Assembly: GCA_051745635.1 (NCBI GenBank)
Contig: JBNJEH010000008.1
Location: forward strand, 1 to 64,000
Direction: 5' to 3'
Length of the DNA stretch: 64,000 bases
DNA from: Brumimicrobium sp051745635
GTDB taxonomy: Bacteria > Bacteroidota > Bacteroidia > Flavobacteriales_D > Crocinitomicaceae
Shown: positions 25,480-34,524 of the stretch, piece by piece
How the letters are laid out: the number at the start of each line of letters is the position of its first letter
Position numbering within the stretch: the stretch's first letter is position 1
The notes under the pieces: model-generated
Databases searched by the model: none
What the model was told of the DNA's origin: nothing
Seen by the model: only the letters and a program-made list of their open reading frames with translations
Translations under genes and position numbers: made by a program

Positions 25480-28014
25480 ATGATGTTGAAAAGAAATAAA
25501 GGGAAATGGTTGTTGAATATATTGGTGGTAATGTTGCTGACAATCACTGCTGAACGCGTTCAAGCATGCCATGCTTTGCCTTTACTCAATACGGGAATAA
25601 CTGTTTTGCCCAATGGAATTGAGGTGGATGCTGATTCGGATCCCGCTACGTGTGCCGCGGGATGTAATAACTCGGTTTATTGGATAGACATCGAGGTGCG
25701 CTGTGTGGGTGAACCTTTTAATCCCACTCCTTTTAATCCAGGATATTATGGACCACTCAATACATACCCATTCTTTCAGTCTGCCCAGATGAATAAACCG
25801 AATTGCGTACAACAGAGTTATCCCACCACCTTTATACCTTTTGGCACGTTGTGTCCCGGTGATTACAAGGTGAGGTTCAGGGAGAACCACAATTCTCAAG
25901 TTTCCGCATGGAGTGCTGCCAACACCTTTTATTTTACGGTTCCTGGTACGCCACCTGCTCTAAATGGTCAAATAACAGCTCAATCGGATACTGTTTGTGA
26001 AGGCGAATGCACGGTCTTAACAGCAGGAGTGAGCGGCGGTTGTGGTCTGGCTCCTGACTATTCGTGGAGTACGGGATCGACGAATTCACAAATTAATGTG
26101 TGCCCTACAGACGATAGTATTTTTACGGTAGATATTACGGAAGTCTGTAGTGGAACAACGACGCAGGAAACGAAAGAGATAATTGTCATCCCCGCACCAG
26201 ACGCTGGTACAGCTTCCGCGAGTGAAACGGAAGTCTGCGAAGGTGAAACGGTCGATTTGACGCTGGTGAATTACGAAGACGATATCCAGTGGGAATCTGC
26301 GCCCAATTCCGGAGGACCGTGGACGGATATTCCGGGTGCTACCGCTGATAATTTCACGTCCCCGCCAATTGATAATACACAGAGGTGCTTCCGGGCACGC
26401 GTAGGTGATTGTGGAACCCCCTCTTATTCTAATGAGGTGTGCATCACGGTGAACCCGGTTCCGACAGTAACTGTAGACGATTTTGACATTTGTGAATACG
26501 ATACGATTGATATTCCTACAACTGTTTCTGCTCCCGGAGGAGATTATTTATGGGAAATCGATGGAACGACAGCGGATACATATTTTGAAGCCTCCCCACC
26601 GGTGACAACGGATTACATTGTCACTTATACGCTAAATAACTGTGAAGCGAAAGATACGAGTACGGTTACTGTGCGGAAGGTGCCTCAGGCAAGCATTGAA
26701 GTGGATAGCGTGTGCCTGAACGAGGTGACGCAGTTTACAGATGGCTCAGAACTGGACAATTCCCTGGGCGATCAAATTGACCAATGGGTATGGGATTTTG
26801 GAGATGGTAATTCGTCGACACAGCAACATCCAGCGCACACCTACGGTGCTGAAAATGTCTATGACGTGGAGTTGAAAATTACTACTAATAACGGGTGTTT
26901 GGATTCGACTAAGGTAAATACGGCTGTATATCCACTTCCAAATGTCGACTTTATGGCCGACGACGTATGTTTCGAGGAGGATGTCGACTTTACGGAAAAC
27001 ACTTCGGTGAGCAATGCCAACACGACCAATAATGTGGTGAATTGGAACTGGGATTTTGACGATGGATCAACTTCGCAAGAGGAAAATCCTACCTGGAATT
27101 ACGATTCCGATGGGTTTTATGATGTTAATTTATCAGTTGAAACCAACAATGGATGCGTAAACGATGTAACCAAAGAAGTGATTGTTCATCCGCGACCAGT
27201 CGTAAGTTATACTGCGGATACAGCTGTTGACTGTTCTCCACTGTGCGTGACGTTAAATTCCGGTGCGACGATTAATGATCCTTCAACGATGGTGAATTAT
27301 CAATGGATCCTGAATGACAGTGTAGTGAAAAATAGTGGTGAATCCTCTTACTACGAATGTATTAAAAACAAAACGGGAGATCCCGTCGTTTATGACTCGA
27401 AATTAATTGTAGAAAGTAATGAAGGCTGCGTGGATAGCGCGTCAATAAATGATCATTTAACCGTGAATCACAATCCCATCGCTGACTACGAGTTTGAACC
27501 AAAATACCTCGATATCGTCAATAGTGAAGCGGAATTTGAGAGTATGTCGGAATATGCTGATTCTTTGCAGTGGATGTTTGGCGTTTTTGATCAGTCGACA
27601 GAGTTGAATCCGGTCGTCGAATATCCCAAGAAAGGAGGGCAGTATCTTACTTATTTGCTGGCGCTTACGGACGAAGGCTGTAAAGATTCAATCGGTGAAT
27701 TCATTGAGGTCGATGAAAATATACCGATGTACGTGCCGAACACGTTTACTCCAGACGGTGATGAATATAATGAAACTTTTAAACCGATCTTTTCGGATGG
27801 GTTTGTACCGGAGGATTTCAAATTTATCATATTCAATCGCTGGGGAGAAGTGGTGTTTGAATCGCGCAACCACCTCGTTGGTTGGGATGGAACATACGGA
27901 ACGGACAGCGGCCGAAAGGTTGAAAATGGAACGTATGTCTGGAAGATCGAATTCAAAGAAATTGAACGGGACAAACGTTATCAGGAAACGGGACACGTGA
28001 ACTTACTGCGATAG
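25480..28014 (+). CDS. PKD-repeat surface protein with T9SS type B (CHU_C) tail, copy 1
   Basis: This secreted protein has 844 residues. It has a signal peptide (about 1-29, before CHALP), an N-terminal Cys-rich domain (30-165), Ig-like segments (165-390) and PKD-like repeats (about 395-750; WVWDFGDGNSSTQQHPAHTY and WNWDFDDGSTSQEENP). The gliding-motility-associated C-terminal domain is at about 750-844 (YVPNTFTPDGDEYNETFKP, FNRWGEVVFES, GTYVWKIEF). Type B tails direct export by the type IX system. It is a tandem paralogue of the next gene, sharing domain order throughout. It probably acts in adhesion; the ligand is unknown. Confidence 0.9.
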   Translation: MMLKRNKGKWLLNILVVMLLTITAERVQACHALPLLNTGITVLPNGIEVDADSDPATCAAGCNNSVYWIDIEVRCVGEPFNPTPFNPGYYGPLNTYPFFQSAQMNKPNCVQQSYPTTFIPFGTLCPGDYKVRFRENHNSQVSAWSAANTFYFTVPGTPPALNGQITAQSDTVCEGECTVLTAGVSGGCGLAPDYSWSTGSTNSQINVCPTDDSIFTVDITEVCSGTTTQETKEIIVIPAPDAGTASASETEVCEGETVDLTLVNYEDDIQWESAPNSGGPWTDIPGATADNFTSPPIDNTQRCFRARVGDCGTPSYSNEVCITVNPVPTVTVDDFDICEYDTIDIPTTVSAPGGDYLWEIDGTTADTYFEASPPVTTDYIVTYTLNNCEAKDTSTVTVRKVPQASIEVDSVCLNEVTQFTDGSELDNSLGDQIDQWVWDFGDGNSSTQQHPAHTYGAENVYDVELKITTNNGCLDSTKVNTAVYPLPNVDFMADDVCFEEDVDFTENTSVSNANTTNNVVNWNWDFDDGSTSQEENPTWNYDSDGFYDVNLSVETNNGCVNDVTKEVIVHPRPVVSYTADTAVDCSPLCVTLNSGATINDPSTMVNYQWILNDSVVKNSGESSYYECIKNKTGDPVVYDSKLIVESNEGCVDSASINDHLTVNHNPIADYEFEPKYLDIVNSEAEFESMSEYADSLQWMFGVFDQSTELNPVVEYPKKGGQYLTYLLALTDEGCKDSIGEFIEVDENIPMYVPNTFTPDGDEYNETFKPIFSDGFVPEDFKFIIFNRWGEVVFESRNHLVGWDGTYGTDSGRKVENGTYVWKIEFKEIERDKRYQETGHVNLLR

Positions 28015-28069
28015 TGCCAGGTTCAGTCGTCATCGCTAACAGATCACTTGAGTGATTGGTCGGGTGTAT

Positions 28070-28088
28070 TGTGACTTTAAATGTCACA
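28070..28088. promoter_or_regulatory. Dyad TGTGAC-N7-GTCACA between the type B paralogues
   Basis: A perfect 6-bp inverted repeat with a 7-bp AT-rich centre lies 60 bp before the next promoter. The arms resemble CRP/FNR half-sites, but the spacing is 3 bp wider than normal. A second palindrome, ATCACT-TG-AGTGAT (28043-28056), lies 14 bp upstream. Together they may be operator sites. Confidence 0.35.
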
Positions 28089-28147
28089 TAAATATGTGTT
28101 TCGTCGAAAATGTGAAGCGCGGTGTTTAAGTTTAAATAATCTTACAT

Positions 28148-28155
28148 TAACTTTG
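28148..28155 (+). promoter_or_regulatory. -7 box TAACTTTG of the second type B gene
   Basis: It fits TAnnTTTG exactly and ends 4 bp before the ATG at 28160. A TTTA at 28125-28128 lies 19 bp upstream as a weak -33 box. The arrangement implies a leaderless mRNA and supports 28160 as the start. Confidence 0.55.
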
Positions 28156-28159
28156 AAAA

Positions 28160-30709
28160 ATGGGAAACTCGGAAATAAATGTGGTATTGCGTCGTAAGGC
28201 ATTATTTGTGTTGATGCCGCTGTTTGTCCTGTTTTTTACTGACTCGGGACAGGCATGCCATTCACTTCCCGTTTTAAACGCCGGGATAACTGTTTTGCCC
28301 AATGGCATTGAGGTAGATGCTGATTCTGACCCTGCAACGTGTGCTTCTGCATCTTGTAACAACGCTTCCTATTGGTTGGATATTGAAGTGAGGTGTGTGG
28401 GAGAACCTTTCAACGGTTCGGGGATTAACCCTGGTTTTTATGGACCATTATTCAGTGCGCCTTATTTTCAATCTGCTCAGATGCAAAAGCCCAATTGTGT
28501 ACAGGAAAGTTATCCAACTACTTTTATACCTTTTAGTAGCTTGTGTCCGGGGAATTATGAGTTGAGGATCAGGGAGAACTTAGCAAATGGTCCTGGATTG
28601 GCGGCGTGGTCCCAACCGTTCACTTTTACTGTTCCGGGAACACCTCCTGCGTTAAACGGAGATGTTACAGCCCAGTCTGATACGGTTTGTGAAGGAGAAT
28701 GCACCATACTTTCTGCCAATGTAACAGGAGGATGTAACAGTCAGGCGGTCGATTACCTCTGGAGTACGGGCTCAACAAATTCTCAAATCAACGTATGTCC
28801 GACAACAGATAGTATTTTTACTGTGGACATGACAGAATTATGTACGAACACAACGACACAAGCTTCAATTGAAATAATTGTAGCGCCTCCACCTGACGCT
28901 GGAACAGTCAGTACGAGTGAAACTGAAGTTTGCGAAGGTGAAACAGTCGATTTGACCCTGGTGAATTACGAAGACGATATTCAATGGCAATTTGCCCCGG
29001 ATCCCAATGGTCCCTGGACGGATTTGACTGGAGCTACAACAGACAGCGAAACATCGCCGCCAATCGATAATTCGAACTCCTGTTGGCGCGCCGAGGTGGG
29101 AGATTGCGGTACCCCGTCATTATCGAATGTCGTTTGTATTACTGTAAATACCGCACCTGAGATTACCGCGCAGGATTATTTTATTTGTGATGGAGAAACC
29201 ATAGATATTGCCACGACAGTATCTGACCCGGGCGGTGATTACTTGTGGGAACTCGATAATTCAACGGCAAATGAATTGCCTAACATGAGTCCCTCAGATA
29301 GCACTGATTATATCGTGAATTATACCCTGGGGAACTGTGATGACCAGGATACTTCAACGGTGATCGTTTATAAAACGCCTGATGCTCAAGTAGAAATCGA
29401 CAGTGTTTGTTTTGAGGAAGAAACGAGTTTTACGGATAATTCGACGCTGGACAACTCAAATGGTGATGTGATTGATCAATGGACGTGGAATTTTGGCGAC
29501 GGAAACACATCGAACGCACAGAACCCAGTGCACGAATACGACAATGAAAATATTTATGATGTTACGCTGAAGGTTGAAACAAATAATGGCTGTGCAGATT
29601 CAGTAGCGGTACAATCAGTGGTTTATCCGCTGCCGGAAGCTGGATTTTCTGTCGATAATGAATGCCTTGACGTTGCTCACGATTTTGAGAATAATTCGAC
29701 GGTAAGCAACACCAACACTACAAACAACATTGATTTTCATACCTGGGACTTTGACGACGGTAATAGCTCCAGTGAAGAAGAACCTGTGCACACCTATGAT
29801 AATGATGGCACGTATGATGTGGAATTGATGGTAGAAACGAATCACGGATGTAGGGATTCCATCACTGAATCCGTAACGGTTCATCCGCGACCGCAACCAG
29901 TTATTGATAACAATTTGCTCGAGGACTGCTCGCCGCTATGCTTCACGCTGAACTCTGAATCTACCATAAATAATCCATCGACGATGGTGGAATACAACTG
30001 GTATCTCAACGGTGAACTGGCGCAATCAAGTGCAGAAGGTTTTTATGATGACTGCCTTTATAACGATTCAGATGATACCCAGGTTTATGACGTAAAATTA
30101 AGGGTGGAAAGTAATGAAGGGTGTGCCGACAGCGTGCAAATCGACGATATGTTAACGGTGTACCACAACCCCACAGCGGATTTTACCTATTCACCTGAAG
30201 AATTGGATATTATTGAATCAGAAGTACAATTCACCAATTTATCGACGAAAGAAGATGCTGTTGACTGGTTGTTTGATGATTTCGATAGTTCTTCTGAGAA
30301 TAACCCCACAATAGAATTTCCAGATGTTGGTGGCGACTATTGGGTGAAGCTGCTGGCGTTGACCGATGAGGGGTGCCGCGATTCAGTAACTGAGTTCATC
30401 ACTGTTGAGAACCGTATATTATATTATGTTCCGAATACCTTTACACCCGACAATGACCCTTATAATGAACAGTTTAAACCCGAATTCCCTCCAGGTTTTA
30501 CTCCTGAAGATTTTAAATTGACCATTTATAACCGCTGGGGAGAAACTGTTTTTGTGTCGCGCAATCACCAGGTTGGTTGGGATGGCACCTATGGAACAGA
30601 TAGCAATCGCGAAGTTCCCGATGGAACATACGTGTGGAAAATGGAGTTCAAAGCCATTCAGACCGATAAGAAATACGAGGAAACGGGACACGTGAATATC
30701 ATTCGATAG
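28160..30709 (+). CDS. PKD-repeat surface protein with T9SS type B (CHU_C) tail, copy 2
   Basis: The 849-residue protein has the same architecture as its upstream neighbour: signal peptide (about 1-34, before CHSLP), Cys-rich N-terminal domain, Ig-like segments, PKD-like repeats (WTWNFGDGNTSNAQNP near 440 and HTWDFDDGNSSSEEEP near 526) and a CHU_C tail (about 755-849). Long stretches such as AGITVLPNGIEVDADSDPA are unchanged between the two, while the PKD region has diverged. Its own promoter suggests independent expression. Confidence 0.9.
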   Translation: MGNSEINVVLRRKALFVLMPLFVLFFTDSGQACHSLPVLNAGITVLPNGIEVDADSDPATCASASCNNASYWLDIEVRCVGEPFNGSGINPGFYGPLFSAPYFQSAQMQKPNCVQESYPTTFIPFSSLCPGNYELRIRENLANGPGLAAWSQPFTFTVPGTPPALNGDVTAQSDTVCEGECTILSANVTGGCNSQAVDYLWSTGSTNSQINVCPTTDSIFTVDMTELCTNTTTQASIEIIVAPPPDAGTVSTSETEVCEGETVDLTLVNYEDDIQWQFAPDPNGPWTDLTGATTDSETSPPIDNSNSCWRAEVGDCGTPSLSNVVCITVNTAPEITAQDYFICDGETIDIATTVSDPGGDYLWELDNSTANELPNMSPSDSTDYIVNYTLGNCDDQDTSTVIVYKTPDAQVEIDSVCFEEETSFTDNSTLDNSNGDVIDQWTWNFGDGNTSNAQNPVHEYDNENIYDVTLKVETNNGCADSVAVQSVVYPLPEAGFSVDNECLDVAHDFENNSTVSNTNTTNNIDFHTWDFDDGNSSSEEEPVHTYDNDGTYDVELMVETNHGCRDSITESVTVHPRPQPVIDNNLLEDCSPLCFTLNSESTINNPSTMVEYNWYLNGELAQSSAEGFYDDCLYNDSDDTQVYDVKLRVESNEGCADSVQIDDMLTVYHNPTADFTYSPEELDIIESEVQFTNLSTKEDAVDWLFDDFDSSSENNPTIEFPDVGGDYWVKLLALTDEGCRDSVTEFITVENRILYYVPNTFTPDNDPYNEQFKPEFPPGFTPEDFKLTIYNRWGETVFVSRNHQVGWDGTYGTDSNREVPDGTYVWKMEFKAIQTDKKYEETGHVNIIR

Positions 30710-31173
30710 TGCCCTGATTTAGAAGTTGACTATATAAACGTATTCAGGTCGATAGGGTAGACGGTCACCCGTTATAATTGCTCTACTTTTCGGTGCTACC
30801 ACGAAGTGAATGGATAGTATAAAACGGATAACTATATTATAGGGAATGACAATTATGAAAGGCACCTATTTATAGCCTCGGGTTCTATAACTTTTTGGCG
30901 CGTGTTTTTGTGGTTCCTGAGCTTTCAAATTTAATTATTTGAAAAATGTCGAAGGACAAAAACCGTGACAAAAAGCCGCTCAGGGGATACTTTGAATGCT
31001 TTTACGCTGTCCTTACCCACTAAATTCGTGGTAGAACCTACTTTTCAATGCCAGGCTTTGAATTTACACCCGCCCACTCAGTTTTTGATTTTTGAGTATA
31101 GTTGCAGATAGGGCCTTCCAGAGAACCTTTTGATATAAAATTAACAGAAGAACCACTTTGTGGTAATAATTTT
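30710..31173. other. Intergenic region without recognisable gene
   Basis: Between the stop of the type B gene and the promoter of the next gene I find no ORF worth calling. The only structure is a perfect 8-bp inverted repeat, TTTCAAAT/ATTTGAAA with a 6-nt centre, at 30923-30944, and a weak GGGT/ACCC pairing near 30759-30774. Confidence 0.5.
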
Positions 31174-31203
31174 TTTGTTTGTCGAATTCTTTACTTATAT
31201 TTA
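31174..31203 (+). promoter_or_regulatory. Promoter of the first type A surface gene
   Basis: TTTG (31174-31177), an 18-bp spacer and TATATTTA (31196-31203, one base off TAnnTTTG) precede the ATG at 31235 by 31 bp. Confidence 0.5.
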
Positions 31204-31234
31204 CGAGTTGAATACAAACTAAAAAAATAGGTTT

Positions 31235-34189
31235 ATGAAGAAAAAATTACTTTTATTAGCATCATTTGCTTTGATGGCTGGTTTGAGTCAGGTCAATGCA
31301 CAAAGCTATTGTGCATCTGGTCCTACGTCTGACAGCTATTCAAATATTGATGATGTGTCGATAACTGGTGATGGAACTAGTTCGATCAATTACATTCCAG
31401 GATGCCCTGGTGTGATAGGTGTTGACGATCAAACATCACTTTCTGTAGATGTTACCGGTTCTCAAAGTTACGCCTTAGACGTGACTTTTGGTACTTGCGG
31501 TGGAAATTACTCAGGTGCAGGAGAGATCTGGATTGACTATAATCAAAATGGTACTTTCGAAGCATCAGAAAGTATTGGTCAGTCATCAGGAACTCCGGGT
31601 ACAGCGCCATGGGATGCACCCGTAACTTTTAATTTTACGGTTCCAGCAACAGCATTTAATGGAACTACTCGGATGCGTGTGCAACAGGTTGAGTTTGGAG
31701 CCAATCCATTAGATCCTTGTGATAATTTTTCATGGGGTTCAACCATTGATTTTTCAGTAAATATTTCTGGTGCTACGCCACTAACTTGTCCCTCACCTTC
31801 TGATTTGAGTGCGTCGAACATCACTGGAAGTAGTGTTGATTTGTCATGGACAAATGGAGGTACAGAGACGATGTGGAACATTGAATATGGTCCTACTGGC
31901 TTTGCTCAGGGATCAGGTACTTTAGTAGCTGCCAATTCGAATCCTTTTACATTGACTGGTCTAAACCCGACAACGGGTTATGATATTTACCTTCAAGCCG
32001 ATTGTGGTGGAGGAGATGAAAGTTTATGGATTGGTCCGATTAATGTCAATACTGTGATCGCAGCGATCAACTGTACATCTGGAGCGAATACGAATTTGTA
32101 TTCCACAGACTTTGAAACTTCATTTCCGTCAGATTGGTCGAACACGGCAACTGGTGACCCGCAATGGGAGTATAACACTGGAACAACAGGTTCATTTAAT
32201 ACAGGACCTGATGGCGCCTTTTCAGGCAATGGCTATATCTTTCTCGAAACCACTGGCGGTGCGCAGGGAGATGCTGACACCATTTATCCTAATGATCCAG
32301 TGGATTTAACAACAGCCCTCAACGAGGCAAGGATGAGTTTTTACTACCATATGTACGGAGGTGATATGGGAGATTTAATTGTAGATGTTTCTGATGATGG
32401 CGGTGCTACCTGGACAACTGAATTTACGCAAGTAGGTCAGGATCAAACTGCCGAGACAGATCCCTGGACGCCGGTAGAAATCGATTTGTCACCTTACATC
32501 GGCTCAATGATTGAATACCGTATTATTGGTGTTCGTGGAAACGGTTTTGGAAGTGACATGGCAATTGATTTATTCAATATCGAAACGTGTGTTTCTTGTC
32601 CTCAACCAACCGATTTGGTTGTTAACAATATTGGCGCAACTACAGCAGATGTCGATTGGCAATTAGGTAATACTGAGACAGAGTGGGCTATAGAATACGG
32701 AGCTCCTGGTTTTACGCCTGGTACTGGTAACTCAATGGTCACAACAAATCGTCCTGAAACAATTTCTGGACTGATGTCAAACACGCAGTACGATGTGTAT
32801 GTCAGAGCGATTTGTGGACCTGGTGATACTAGTGTTTACAGCCAGTCAGAAACCTTTACAACACAGTGCCTCGTGGCTGCAGCGCCAGTTATCGAGAATT
32901 TTGACGATGCTTCGACATGGGTATCAGGAACTGGTTTTGCAAACACAGATGATACCATCAGCAGCTGTTGGAGTCGTAACCCAGGACCAGGAAACTTTTT
33001 CTGGGGTGTCAGAACGGGCGCAACAGGTACTGGTTCAACAGGACCTGATGATGACGTCTCAGGAGGTGGAAACTATCTTTATACTGAAGGGTCCAATGGA
33101 ACCACAGGTGATAGTGCTTTCGTCTATTCGAAGCGCTATGACATATCGAACCTAACAGATCCTTATGTAACGTTTTCGTACCACATGTTTGGAGGAGACA
33201 TTGATTCATTGACAGTATATGCTTCCAATGATAATGGATTCTCATGGGATACCATCGGTCGCATTTATGGACAACAACAAACGGCATCGACAGATGCTTG
33301 GCTTGATACGTCCTTTTCGTTATCGGCATACACGAATGACACGGTAGCTATAGGATTCTTGAATACTCGAGGAGGATTGGGATCAGATGTTGCTATTGAT
33401 GAATTCTCTATCTTGCCATGTAATGGAGATGCAGGAGCGGATGGTGAAACTGATGTTTGTCGTTTGGATACATTAACAAACCTCAACGATGTGGTTTCCA
33501 TAAATCAGGAATTAGGCGGAAGATGGGAATTCCCATTAGATCAGAGCTTAGTTGTAGATGATACGATGTTGAGTGTCTTGCTGCTGCCAACTGATAGCTA
33601 TGAGGCTTATTACATTGTGCCTGGAGCATGTCAGGAAGACACGGCAGTGGCTACGATAAATGTATTCCCTGCTTCATCTGCTGGTGAAAATGGCACCGTA
33701 GAAGTCTGCTTGAACGAGCCAGTAAACCTCATTGAAGGGCTCAATGGAAACGTTGACCTCGGTGGTGATTGGTACGATCCGTCGAACAATGTGTTGGCGA
33801 GTGGTCAGATTGCTGCGCCTTCGGCAGATGGTAATTATAACTATACTTACATTACTTCCAATGGCGTTTGTCCTGCAGATACGGCATTGGTGGACCTCGA
33901 TGTCGACGGTGATTGTGATTACTTGTCACTCGGTACGGAAGCGATGAAAGAAATTTCAATCTATCCGAACCCGGCGACGAGTGAAGTGAATATTGTGAAC
34001 CCTGCGAATACCGAAGCGCTGAAAGTAGAAATACTGGATGTGAACGGTCGAGTAGTAGCAGTGGATGACAAAGCACTGGAAAACACGACAGAGGGCACGG
34101 TTGCGATCGATCATTTAGAAACGGGTATTTACACGATCCGCATCTACAATGAATCTGGTCAGAAGACCTTTAAACTCGTGAAGCAATAA
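31235..34189 (+). CDS. GEVED/Fn3/MAM-like surface protein with T9SS type A tail
   Basis: This secreted protein has 984 residues: signal peptide (1-22, ending VNAQ), a GEVED-like domain (about 40-178; GEIWIDYNQNGTFEASE), an Fn3-like domain (185-275), a MAM/jelly-roll-like domain (295-450), Fn3 (455-545), a second MAM-like domain (550-725), a Cys-containing region, and the type A sorting domain (about 905-984; ISIYPNPATSEVNIV ... GIYTIRIYNESG). From residue 213 on it is almost identical to the next gene, also at DNA level. It is probably a cell-surface adhesin or a binding protein for glycans or proteins. Confidence 0.9.
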   Translation: MKKKLLLLASFALMAGLSQVNAQSYCASGPTSDSYSNIDDVSITGDGTSSINYIPGCPGVIGVDDQTSLSVDVTGSQSYALDVTFGTCGGNYSGAGEIWIDYNQNGTFEASESIGQSSGTPGTAPWDAPVTFNFTVPATAFNGTTRMRVQQVEFGANPLDPCDNFSWGSTIDFSVNISGATPLTCPSPSDLSASNITGSSVDLSWTNGGTETMWNIEYGPTGFAQGSGTLVAANSNPFTLTGLNPTTGYDIYLQADCGGGDESLWIGPINVNTVIAAINCTSGANTNLYSTDFETSFPSDWSNTATGDPQWEYNTGTTGSFNTGPDGAFSGNGYIFLETTGGAQGDADTIYPNDPVDLTTALNEARMSFYYHMYGGDMGDLIVDVSDDGGATWTTEFTQVGQDQTAETDPWTPVEIDLSPYIGSMIEYRIIGVRGNGFGSDMAIDLFNIETCVSCPQPTDLVVNNIGATTADVDWQLGNTETEWAIEYGAPGFTPGTGNSMVTTNRPETISGLMSNTQYDVYVRAICGPGDTSVYSQSETFTTQCLVAAAPVIENFDDASTWVSGTGFANTDDTISSCWSRNPGPGNFFWGVRTGATGTGSTGPDDDVSGGGNYLYTEGSNGTTGDSAFVYSKRYDISNLTDPYVTFSYHMFGGDIDSLTVYASNDNGFSWDTIGRIYGQQQTASTDAWLDTSFSLSAYTNDTVAIGFLNTRGGLGSDVAIDEFSILPCNGDAGADGETDVCRLDTLTNLNDVVSINQELGGRWEFPLDQSLVVDDTMLSVLLLPTDSYEAYYIVPGACQEDTAVATINVFPASSAGENGTVEVCLNEPVNLIEGLNGNVDLGGDWYDPSNNVLASGQIAAPSADGNYNYTYITSNGVCPADTALVDLDVDGDCDYLSLGTEAMKEISIYPNPATSEVNIVNPANTEALKVEILDVNGRVVAVDDKALENTTEGTVAIDHLETGIYTIRIYNESGQKTFKLVKQ

Positions 34190-34251
34190 ATTTTAATAAC
34201 TGCTCACAACTATAATTGAGAAGCGGCGTTCGAAAGAGCGCCGCTTTTTTT
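31871..34251. repeat. 2.4-kb near-identical direct repeat, copy 1
   Basis: It is collinear with 35218-37599 at a constant offset of 3347 bp. A few substitutions occur in the first 170 bp and the last 150 bp. In between (about 32044-34090) I saw no difference when comparing the two line by line. It covers the 3' three-quarters of the gene and its terminator; a 1-nt indel follows the stop codon. Confidence 0.92.
34221..34251 (+). terminator. Rho-independent terminator
   Basis: AAGCGGCG/CGCCGCTT (8 bp, GC-rich) with a 10-nt loop and a T tract, 32 bp after the stop. The same terminator follows the paralogous gene. Confidence 0.9.
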
Positions 34252-34406
34252 GATTGGTGATTATAGAGAAATAACCTTGGACGCTTGTTTTTGAAAGAAA
34301 ATTGTTTGCTATATAAAACATCTTAGCGCACTAACTATTTAGGTTGTGTCTCAAAATTGAAGTATGAGTTGTCAAAACCAAAAATATGCCTTTAATCCCA
34401 CTATAC

Positions 34407-34453
34407 AGAATTGTTGTAAATATAACAGTATAAAGAATTATTGTGAATATCAC
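34407..34453. repeat. Two-copy 20-bp direct repeat in a gene leader
   Basis: AGAATTGTTGTAAATATAAC (34407-34426) and AGAATTATTGTGAATATCAC (34434-34453) match at 16 of 20 positions with a 27-bp period. They lie 72 bp before the next start codon and could be paired regulator sites. Confidence 0.35.
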
Positions 34454-34524
34454 TCTTTATGCCAACCAATAAAGAAACTATACGTCTCTTGAACTGTAGT
34501 AGTAATATTAAAAAAAGTTTATTT

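Noticed and set aside
28070..28088. CRP/FNR binding site
   Set aside because: The half-sites look right, but the spacing is 3 bp too wide for the usual dimer; it was kept only as an unassigned dyad.
30946..31023. 25-codon frame starting MSKDKNRDKKPLRG
   Set aside because: Too short, no promoter box in place and no hydrophobic or conserved pattern to support it.
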